From positions 24,430,501 to 24,494,500 of the forward strand of contig OY727094.1 of assembly GCA_963402885.1 (NCBI GenBank): a stretch of 64,000 nt of DNA. The letters are read 5' to 3'. Under the pieces are notes generated by a model. That model worked only from the letters and a program-made list of their open reading frames with translations, did not search any database and was not told the origin of the DNA. A program made the position numbers and the translations under genes. Below, piece by piece: positions 34,601 through 46,600 of this stretch; position 1 is the stretch's first letter; each line of letters begins with the position of its first letter. This DNA comes from Antedon bifida (Eukaryota; Echinodermata; Crinoidea; Comatulida; Antedonidae).

Positions 34601-37600
34601 GTCACTAGATAGGGTGTCACTGGATGTAGTTGCCAGCATTCCATTAATGTCTGAAATTATAATGGGTATTGTAAATAACAACATTGTTTTGAGAACTCAA
34701 GGATTGAGAATACTGCAGTTTTTTTTTTAATTAATTACTTACCATAGTCAGGTACAGACTTTACAGCCTCTTTATTTTGATTGTAACTGGATGGGGCGTC
34801 ACTGGATAGGGTGTTACTGGATGGGGTGTCACTAGATAGGGTGTCACTGGATGTAGTTGCCAGCATTCCATTAATGTCTGAAATTATATTGCACTGGATG
34901 GGGTGTCACTGGATAGGATGTCACTCAATGTAGTTGCCGTTCCATTACTTTTTGTCTCATCTAGCATTTTTTTAAAAGAAAATTAAAATAATCTTAAAAT
35001 AGTATTTGACTGGCTAAAAAAAACGTCAAGAAGCGACAAGAGTATCAAATTTACCATAAACTTGTACCCCTACATATCTCCCATGGCTCCATGCATCACA
35101 TATTTTTTTTAAAACATCATACTGGTGGTGAAACTGACGCATTGGTGCCTCCGAAACTATAGATGACAATGTTTTGCAGAGCTTGGACACCTCACCATAT
35201 TTTTGCCGTGCTGACAGTATAGCAGATTGGGTATTGTCCACAACAACATTGCTTTGAAAACTTGTATCATTATCACGAAAGTTGTTGTTTACTGCATGTT
35301 TGGATTTGTAGTAATTAATAGACCAGCGTTGGTTGCAAAGGCCCTTGTAAAATAAGTCTTCGCCTTCAATATTTCTCACAGCAAATATATGGCGACATGG
35401 TAACTGCATGGAAGATCTAAAAAACAACCATAGATTAAACATGTGGCCATTTATATTTTTAACAAAGAAAGATCATCAGTCATGATGTAATAATGATAAA
35501 GAAGAAGATGATGATAATGAAGAAGATGATAATGAATAATTATAACAATACTGGTGACGGTAATTTTAATGAGTGGTGTAATTACCTGAAAGTACATTCA
35601 CATTGCAAAGTTGACACCTTCAACCTCAATGACTTGGACTGTATGATATACTGCTGACCATCATCATGCTTCTTCACATTTGTTAATTTTGCTGCCAATT
35701 CTAACTGCTGGACAACAAAGCCAAATGCATATGGTGTGAGCCAATCCATATACTTTGCTTGAGGTGAATCTGCACTGTAGATGCTCACAGAGCGCGTTTG
35801 GAAAACTGTCATAGCTTTGTGGTCTTGGGCTTGTCTGGTCGATTTGAGAAAGATCATAAAATCATGGTAGAATTCATCTAGGCTTGCATGTCGTCTACAC
35901 ACTTCTTTAATCTTCTGATTCAGCGATTCCAGTCGATTGTTTGTTCTGTTAAGGAATGTTAAGTTTTCAGACTTGAGCCCTTCCACCCACTCATGGTGGT
36001 TATCATGCCAGTTGTCCTCAAAATATTCAACAACACTGGTCATGCCTGTCATTTTTAATGACTCGTAAGCACAAGTGTATTGTTCTTCAGACTTGGCATA
36101 CACCATCTTCTGGAAAATCTCTAAACTTAGATTCCTCTGGTCAGCAGTGATGCCCATCTTTGCTGTGGTAACCTCTCTGCGAATTGTCCTAAGAACATGA
36201 AAGAGGCAAATCAATAAGTTGGCATCTGGAAACTCACTCTTTAAGACGAGCCTTTCAGTAAAGTCCTTGTCAGACATTATCGATTTTGTTTTTGTCCAAT
36301 CCGGATTGCTTCTCTTGAATATCTGTATCATTTTGGCAATAACATTCTTCTCCTCACTTGATAAAAGAAAGGTGGCAAATATCTCACTTTGCCCATTGCC
36401 ATCCTCTCCCATCATAATGTATAATGGCATTCGAAGCTCATTTAGTTTATATGTGGCGTCGATGAAAATAATTTCGGGGAAAGCAGAAAATGACTCTTTC
36501 ATTGATGTGTCTTGATAGTAGATTCCAAGCAAATTGTTTTCACTGTCCACTGCAATCTCTATGGTTGAACCTAAGATCGAAAACAAATCAAATTAAAGAT
36601 CAAAGAGGGATAAGCGACCATAGGGCTCTAAGTTTCGAAAACCCAGTTAGGAATAAATCAAGGCAAGGTAAATTGAAATGGTCAATGAATGTTGCAATTA
36701 TTTGTTACTAATACTAGAAATTTGATTTTGTAAAAATAATATTCTAATGAATTGTAACTGTCAGGTATAGAATGTTGTTTTATTTAACATATTTTATTTA
36801 ACATAGTAGTTGCAATTTAATTTACTATATAAACTACATTTACTCAAACGACTAGAACGACAATCCAAGAGTGCACACCTCTGCCTACTGTAAAAAGTCT
36901 CCTACATAAGATTTCACGGGGAAAACAAAAAAATATTTTTGTGTCTTAATGCTGTGTGCGAATAAGCTAATTTCACTACAACCTGTATTTTCATTTTGAT
37001 AAAGATCTTGCTATTACTTTTTGAGTAATCCTGCTAACAAACAGACAAACAAACACACTCAATCGACTACATATAAATAGTAAAACTGCTAACACAATCA
37101 TTACATTTATAATAAAGCTCTGATTGTACTGTTTGAAATGAAAAGATTATTCATCTGACATACCTTCATTTTGACGTAATTTCTTAACCAGATTTTCAAT
37201 GTCATTCTTGTTTTCTCCATGGTTGAGAAATTTGGCCCTAATATTTGAAATATCGCGTCCTGTTACAACCTTTCCTGTTAAATTTTGTAGGTGGTCTTGC
37301 AAAACTCTTTTGTTTGCTCGCATCTCCAACAATTTTACAGCTTCATTTGTTGCTGCTTCACCCAGCTTTCTTTGTTGGGGAAGATGGGAAAAACCAACCT
37401 AAAAAAATTAAATTTAAAAAGTAATAATAATAGTAATAATAATTAATTAATTACAATGAAGAGAAAATCAGTCAGCATCAAAATAATTTGACACAGCAAT
37501 CAATCAGCTGGTGTGGAAGCTATAAATATATTTGAATTGATCTTCAAACTTTGTTTGGGTTTTCATTATTAAACTTGCATCTAAGTACCTTGTACATGTT

Positions 37601-40600
37601 AAAACAACAAATCCTTTAGAGATGAAATGTCACTGAACAGCTGTCTAGCGCCACCATTTCTGATAGATTTTCAGTACCGATACAGTTAATGGTTAATAAT
37701 AGGAGGCAGATGTTTTGAAATTATAATTAGATGTAATTTATATATTTTACCTTACTACATTCATGATTATGATTATTATTACAATGAGTCACTTTCAAGC
37801 AGTTACCATCTCCTGTAAGCGTCAGTTTAATTTCAGCTGCACAATCACTTTTAAATGTTCTGAAATATATAAACAAAGTTGCAACAATGTATGTAATTAA
37901 TCTTTCTACCAGAAAAGAAGAATCACAAAAATTAACAGTGTTCAACAATTTTCAAACTATAGTGTTGTATGTATAAAACACTAGCAAGCTAGAAACAAGA
38001 GAAGTCATTTGATCAATTGTTCATTTTGTTCCTATATGGGAGTGAACAATTTCACCTTTATTTTTCATATTTTTGGGGAAAATACAAATTTAAATGAACA
38101 AATATCATACATAAAGAAGAATAATATGGCATAAAAAAGTATAGATAGTAATCAAAATAAAAAGTAGATTTATTAATAAATAACATCATTATGATACGTC
38201 CGTCGTCAGAACTTTCAGATCGATTCAGAACTTATCATCAAAATATTTTGCGTATTAAACATTGTTCTAGCCTATCTATAATAATGAACTCCCTAGCCTA
38301 CTTAGGCCTATACTACTACTAGGCCTACTACTACTAGCTAGGCCTAGGCTATCCTAAAATACTTACTATGGTAGGCTATGTAGTGCTACTACTTAGGCCA
38401 CCTCTGTGGATTAGGTAGTAGGCTAGGGTGTAGGGCCTAGTAGTTGTAGGCATTGATATAGATATAGGCGGCCTAGGACTAGCCTAGTTGTAGTATAATA
38501 GTAGGCCCAGCCATGCCAAAATAGACCTAGTAGTAAGCTAGCCAGTAGTCCTAGACTAGGCCTAGTAGTAGTAAGCCTAGCTAGTAGGCCTAGGCTATCA
38601 TCAGTATCTAGGCTAGTTAGAATAGTAGACCCAGCTACCAGCAGTAGTGGATTCAGGTGAATCTTTTGAGTCATGTCTGTTGTGTATGAAACTGTGCGTT
38701 GGTTCAATTAATTGACGAAAAAATTATATAGAACTTTATGATGCATCCCTACCTTTGGTTTGGCCGAATGCCTTTAGATTTCGAAGTGAATTTTTTTCCA
38801 CCTTTGATACACGAAAAAACTAAATACGTATACTTCAAATTTTCATTGATTTTTCGTTGTTTCTGAAGTCTTTTCAATGCAGCATTAACTGTTCTTGAAT
38901 CTTTGATATAATATTGAGTATATGTACGCCTTTGGAATAGTTCCAGGTCACGCTGAATTTCACTAAAAGAGTGGAATTCTTTATCAACTGGAAACAAATC
39001 CGCCATGATGGACACTCTCTACAACTGACACGGAGAGAGCGAAGAACAAGATCGATTATAGTGTGCGAATCTCTACCGCCAAAACACATTTTTATTGGCG
39101 CAAACTTTTTACACATGCGTATTTCAAGAAATGTACGAAAGTGAATAGCGTAGCGACCCCGGCTTCCCGATTTTTTCACTCATCATACGCGGCGGCTATG
39201 TGTATGAAATCTTTATTTTGTACTTGAAAAATCATAAAACTATTCATGTAATTATGTTTCATAATTATATGAAGTTTATATATGAATGAAGCAACCACTT
39301 TTTTTTAAATAATTACGAAATAAACAGGCCCACTGGTCACATCTAGCTGGTACTGTCTAGGCCTAGTGGAGTGGGCATATCTATCTCGGCTAGTCCTATA
39401 TATAGTAGCTATACATTACAGCATTACGATTCTTAGATAGATACTGATTCTTATCAATATCATAATTAGTTTAACGCGCGGCGTAGTCGTATTTTAATTA
39501 TTAATTCATGTATGGCCTAGGTCAAGTTTCATCCATCGCTCTTGCGCGACGACTAACTCAATCTCCTAACACACTCCGACTACTACTACTCTAGAGTAGT
39601 AGCTCTCGATACTGTGTGCAAGCAAAGATCTTGTGCAAGCTTATAATTACTTCGCTCTGGGCATGCGCAACAGCGTGTCGGATTCCCTAACGCTGAGAAG
39701 TTAAGTTCCGGTGCCGGAATCCTAACCACGGCGTTTTATTTAATGCTGTTGTGTTGCATTTCTTTCTAGTTTTCACCTGATTGTAAGAAAGTACATTAGG
39801 CCTAATAAAGAATAGTTTCCGAAATGTTATAGTGTGTTTCTTTATTGACCTTACCTCGGTTTGGCACCGGCACATGTATATTATTTCGGCCAAAGACCAT
39901 AAAATAAGTGTTTCTTGGATCATTCAAAGGAAAGAAAGAAATTAACCAACTGGTCCGTAAATTCAGATGCTAACGGGTTGTCTAAGTGTAAATTCTGCTT
40001 GCACATAGCCTGTAAAACTTTCATGTAAAGTACGGGAGCTGCGAATCCCAATGGATCATAAATCGAACAAATAATATCTAAAACAGTTCATCTATTATCT
40101 ATTTATTAGTATATTTTAGAAATACAAGCAACAAATAAAATAATTAACATGCATATACATGATAACTAGAAAATAAAGAGAAAGATTAAGAACAGAGACG
40201 CAGGCATTGGTAATATTAATAACTGATAATGATGCACTTGACCTGAAGTCAGTTTTCGGAAGCGTAAACCCAACAATGGATCGTAAAAACCAGCCGATCA
40301 GTGACGGAGGTGGTGGGTGGATTATGCGACGTTGGCAAGCATCCACAGCTTGGAAAGGTGAAATACTGTACTGTACAAGGAGGCAATGAAGTACTGTATA
40401 TGAGAATGTTTGATAATAACTATGTAGGCCATAAACCACAATATTTTAATTCGTGAAAAATATAATAATGATGAAATACCAACAAGCTCTGAGAAATGTA
40501 AAACAATTTGTACTGCTTGTCACAAAGAATAAAGATATGATAAAATTGGTAAAATACAGACAGTACGACACTTTATTGATACAGTTTGGTAGCGTTGACA

Positions 40601-43600
40601 GAGATTTACTATTATTTAATATCATTAACGTTATTATTCGTAGTAGTTAAACAAAAATTGGTAAAATAGAGACAGTACGACACCTATATGATAAAATACA
40701 AATGCAACAAATATAACAAAAAGGCAAATGTCATATAACTCGATACATACACATAGCTTGCATTCAAAAGCCTCATAGCAGATGGGAGAAACAAAATTAC
40801 GTAATATATTTTTTTTTTTCATTGTAGGATGAAGGTGGGATGGATAATAGATTAATAATATAACAAAATATTTATTGAATTCACCGTAGAGTGTATTGTT
40901 GGAATTTGCTGTTTTGAAGACGGTTTGATAAATACATACAGATCTACAAATTCAGTATTTATGAAAGTTTACTTGAATCTAAACGAAATGTCTAGGCGTA
41001 GGAATATGTTTATTAATTTAATAAATTATATTATTTATTATTAACCATCACTATATAATTTATGATATTTAAACATCATGTACAGCTGCACACCGCTACA
41101 TAAACATGTTTGGTATGGCCGTGGTAATGTAGAGATAGTGAACAGTCTCATAGGTCACGGAGCATCAATCACAGCAACAAACAATGTAAATTACAATGAT
41201 TTAAAAATCGTTAACGTAATTATTTGTATATACAGTAGTTAACACTACAAGTTAATTTACATTGTCTCCCGTTATAAGCAAACTCTAGATTCGTTTAATG
41301 TTTTTTCATTGAAAAAATGTATAGTTATCAAATTCAAAGCAAAAATACAATTTAAAATATATTGAAAATCGTATAGCTGTAGCGTTTTAGATTGAACAAG
41401 AGCCTAAATTAATACTTTTAAAATGTGTTTATTGCTAACCCGTCTGTATTATAATAATTTAAATCAACAAGTTGTATTATTTTCTTAATACCAAGTATTT
41501 CTATATAAATTACAGTCACTTTCGATGAACTACAAAATGAAATATAGAAAAAAAATGTATTATAATAATACCTGTATTCTTGAAAAAAATGCGTCAAGTT
41601 TAACACACCTCTACATAAACACGTTACGATTGGCCATGGTAATGTAGAGATAGTGAACAGTCTGATAGCTCATGGAGCATCAATTACAGCAACAAACAAT
41701 GTAAATTACTCTTTTACAATGATTTAAAAATCAATAACGCACTTTATACTCGTATTAGTTAACACTACAAGTTAATTTAAATTGTCTCCCGTTATAAGCA
41801 AACCTAGATTCGTTTTATGTGTTTTTCATTGGTAAAGTGTATAGTTATTATTAAAGCAAAAATACAATTTAAAATATATTTAAAATCGTGTAGCTGTAGC
41901 ATTTTAGATTGAACAAGATGCTGAATTAATACTGTGTTCATTGCTAGCCCGTCTTTATTATAATAATTAAAATCAACAAGTTGTATTATTTGCTTAATAC
42001 TAGGTCGTTCTATATAATTTACATTCACTCTTAATGAATTAGAAAATGAATGTAGAAAAGGATAAATATGCAATAAATACCTGTATTCTTAAAAAAAATG
42101 CATCAAGTTTAATCTAACTTTCTTCTTTCCAGTTTGGATACACACCTCTACATAGACACGTTGATTATGGCGTTGGTAATGTAGAGATAGTGAACAGTCT
42201 CATAGCTCACGGAGCATCAATCACAGCAACTGACATTGTAAATTACTCTTTTACAATGATTTAAAAATCAATAACGTAATTATTCGTATTAGTTAACACT
42301 ACAAGTGAATTTGTCTCCCGTTATAATCAAACCCTAGATTCGTTTATTGTGTTTTTCATTGGAATCAATGTATAGTTATTATCAAAGCAAAAATAAAATT
42401 TAAAATATATTAAAAATAGTGTAGCTGTAGCGTTTTAGATTGAACAAGAGCATAAATTAATACTTGTAAAATGTGTTCATTGCTAACCCTTCTGTATTAT
42501 AATAATTTAAATCAACAAGTTTTATTATTTTCTTAATACTAGGTTTTTCTATATAATTTACAGTCACTCTTAATAAATTACAAAATGAATGTAGAAAAGG
42601 ATAAATATGTAATATAATAATACCTGTATTCTTGAAAAAAATGCGTCAAGTTTAATCTAACTTTCTTCTTTCCAGCTTGGATACACACCGCTACATAGAC
42701 ATGTTATTGTTGGCCGTGGTAATGTAGAGATAGTGAACAGTCTGATAGCTCACGGAGCATCAATCACAGCAACAAACAATGTAAATTACTCTTTTACAAT
42801 GATTTAAAAATCATTAACGTAATTATTCGTATTAGTTAACACTACAAGTTAATTTACATTATCTCCCGTTATACATTACATTATTCGTATTAGTTAGCAA
42901 TATAAGTTAATTTAAATGAGCTCCCGTATAAACTAACCTTGGATTTGTTTAATTTGTTTTCATATATACGTATTTTAAATATCACAATAGCTGTCTCATT
43001 TAACAAGACGCTAATACCAATACTTTCAAAATTATGTTCATTGCTAACACCTCTCCACGTCCCAATTAAAATCAACTAGTTGTATTATTTACAGTACTGT
43101 TATACTGTGGTCTATCGTAGACAATTAACTACATATCCATTTACTTGACAATTTCTTGACCGTAGACCATCCAGACTATGATGCCGAACGAATAATGGCG
43201 CTTATGTGTATGTTTTTAACTCATTATGCGTGCACATGGCTCATAATAATACGATGTGACCCCGTTTACATTACTGAAGTCAATTTTTTACCCCAATTCA
43301 GATTTATCATCACACTTTCATTCTCTAATCGATAGACATATATGCTTGCAAACACGGATTCACATCCGTTGGACTCATTCCCGGCTGTCCACCCACCAGA
43401 CGCATTTCCAGTTGCCTCCAGTTTAAATAATTAGACTTGTATAATCGCCTACACCCGCCACATTCCCGGGTGTGCACTCGTCGGACCCATTCCCGGCCGC
43501 AAGTCCTGGCGATTTGGCTGGGATGATAATCAAAGTTACCTACTGAAAGACGAGTAGCCCACATTAATGTAATTATTTGTATTAGTTAACACTACAAGTT

Positions 43601-46600
43601 AATTTACATTATCTCCCGTTATAAGCAAAATAAATAAAAAATCGTGTAGCTGTACCGTTTTAGATTGAACAAGACGCTAAATGAATACTTTTAAAATGTG
43701 TTCATTGCTAACCCGTCTGTATTATAATAATTAAAATCAACAAGTTGTATTATTTTCTTAATACCAGGTCGTTCTATATAATTTACATTCACTCTCAATG
43801 AATTAGAAACTGAATGTAGAAAAGGATAAATATGTAATTTATAATAATACCTGTAAAAATGCGTCAAGTTTAATCTAACTTTCTTCTTTCCAGAATGGAA
43901 ACACACTGCTACATGAACACGTTGAACATGGCTATGGTAATGTAGAGATAGTGAACAGTCTCATAGCTCACGGAGCATCAATCACAGCAACAGAAAATGT
44001 AAATTACTCTTTTACAATGATTTTAAAAATCAAAAACGTAATTATTCGTATTAGTTAGCAATATAAGTTAATCTAAATGAGCTCCCGTATAAACTAACCT
44101 TGGATTTGTTTAATTTGTTTTCATATATAAGTATTTTAAATATCACAATAGCTGTCTCATTTAACAAGACGCTAATACCAATACTTTCAAATTTATGTTC
44201 ATAACACCTCTCCACGTCCCAATTAAAATCAACTAGTTGTATTATTTACAGTACTGTTATACTGTGGTCTATCGTAGACAATTAACTACATACTCCATTT
44301 ACATGACAATTTCTTAACCATAGACCATCCAGACTATGATGCCGAACGAATAATGGCGCTTTTGTGTATGTTTTTAACTCATTATGCGTGCACATGGCTC
44401 ATAATAATACGATGTGACCCCATTTACATTACTGAAGTCAATTTTTTACCCCAATTCAGATTTATCATCACACTTTCATTCTCTTATCGATAGACATATA
44501 TGCTTGCAAACACGGATTCACAACCGTTGAACTCATTCCCGGCTGTCCAACCACCAGACGCATTTCCAGTTGCCTCCAGTTTAAATAATTAGACTTGTAT
44601 AATCGCCTACACCCGCCACATTCCCGGGTGTGCGCTCGTCGGACCCATTCCCAGCCGCAAGTCCTGGCAATTTGGCTGGGATGATAATCAAAGTTACCTA
44701 TTGAAAGACGAGTAGCCCACGCGAACAAATTATACAATAACTAGATGCAGCAGTTAATTGCTTGTTGTAATTGTAGGAGTAGAACGAATACAATCTTAAA
44801 TGTGTTTAAACCTTAATGCTAGTATCTAAAGTGTAAAATGTATATTATAATACATAAAACTTTCTGCTTTCCAGAAGGGAAACACACCGCTACATGAACA
44901 CGTTTGGCTTGGCAGTGGTAATTTAGAAATAGTGAACAGTCTCATAGCTCATGGAGCATCACTTAAAGCAAGAAACAAGGTACCGTCAATTAATGCAAAA
45001 TTGCATTTGCATTTTTAATTGTGCTTCTTAAGCAAACCATTACGCCTATATCCAAGGTATACTCTTATTGTGATTAGGAGTATGTTATCAACTTCAAATT
45101 ATTTTGTACACACAGTAATCATCATCTTGATGGAGCCAAAGAATATCAGAAAGGGCGACAATTATTTAAAGCCATTATTTTAGCATGGTGGTAAAATATC
45201 ATAGATGCGATAATTAACATGTACATTTAATCAGTATCCCTATTCTTTTTTAATATTTTTCAATAGCATTTTTTAAGTGTATTCAATCACATTAAACATT
45301 AAATGATAGAGCAGTTAATGTTGTTGTTGGTTATTGCAAAGGTAGGTCTACTCAGATTGTGTCATATTAACTTATGAATGTGTTTTTATTACAATCCAGA
45401 TTACGTAAATTTCTAGTACTAGATGGTATCTAGGTCGTGCCCACAGATGTTTCTTGAATACATAGTAATGTTCAGCGTTAAAAAATGGCGATTTCAAATG
45501 TGTATCGCAGGACCAATTTCGTTTACAGGAACGAATAAATAGGCACGGTGATTTATGTACTCAACTATAATTAGCACCCTAGGAATTACTTCTGAAAGAG
45601 GAACTTGTCACAAAATGAGAACAATATTAATTGTTTGAGTCAAATTTAAACAAACTTAATTTGTGTTTTGTATGTAACATTAGGGTTGTGGGATGGGGAA
45701 TAGGATGAGTGCAAAGAGGGACAATTTTAAATATATTCTTTATCCATTCAGTAACGAAATATTAATTATTTTCATGTTTTACAAATAATATACAACTAAA
45801 CACAGTAAAACATTGCGATGTAATACTTTGTTAAAAATCTCACCATCATAGTCAATTGAAATAGTACAGCACATGTAATGATACACAAATACGACGTTTA
45901 TTTTTTTTTTGTAATGACAGTATTAATTAATACAAAAGTTGAGAAGCAACTGTCAGTAATAAAGTTTATTTGTATAGGCCTATGTGTTTATATAATGTAA
46001 AACAGTTTGTGAAAAACAATTTTATTCGGGGCAAATCGTAAATTCGCTTAATCGTCAATAAATAAACAATTATCTAATTCAACTTAATTATTAAGGCTAA
46101 TTCATTCATTCATTCAATCTTTTATTTCGGAATCTCTGGTCCATAGAAAGTAAAAATTACATGTAAATGAAATAAAATAAACGAGACTAATTACTACTAC
46201 TCATCTCAGGATGGCATTCCACCTTCAATTGTTTCTTAGAGCCAATTCATACTTTAAGTTGGTTCCTTAAGCCACCAAAGTAGGCCTAGTTCTGCGTTTA
46301 GGTCATGTACTGTAGGCCTATCCTATACTGGCATTACAACGATACTCATGCCATTGAGGGGGTGGGTGGTGGTGTGGGAGGTGGTTTAACTGCAATAAAG
46401 TTGATTGTTCAGATATAGACGGCGACTGAAAACGCTAGCTCATTATCTGCTAAAAAAATACCTATATCCAACCTCCGCAGCACAGATTTAAAAAAATGGA
46501 TTGAATTTCTGTTATGGGTGTACTTGCCTTTTATGTTATTACGAGGGAATAGACAATTATGGAAGAGAGATTGGAATGATCCATTTATCGCAAATCAATA

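Larger units (their letters stand above)
31508..39733 (-). mobile_element. Complete 8226-bp MULE (Mutator-like) DNA transposon
   Basis: Inverted ends of about 300-317 bp (31508-31805 and 39417-39733) start CGCCGTGGTTAGGATTCCGG. The 9-bp sequence TTTTATTTA is repeated exactly on both sides (31499-31507 and 39734-39742), the target duplication length expected of MULEs. Inside, on the minus strand, is a ten-exon transposase gene with consistent phases and no stop. Long TIRs, 9-bp duplication and a MULE/SWIM transposase agree, so the call is firm. Exact duplication and an open gene suggest recent movement. A second small element (31874-32487) is nested near its left end. Confidence 0.95.

Noticed and set aside
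33514..39006. Host ZSWIM/PHD gene, not a transposon gene
   Set aside because: It lies wholly between matching TIRs flanked by an exact 9-bp duplication and keeps the MULE catalytic Asp residues.
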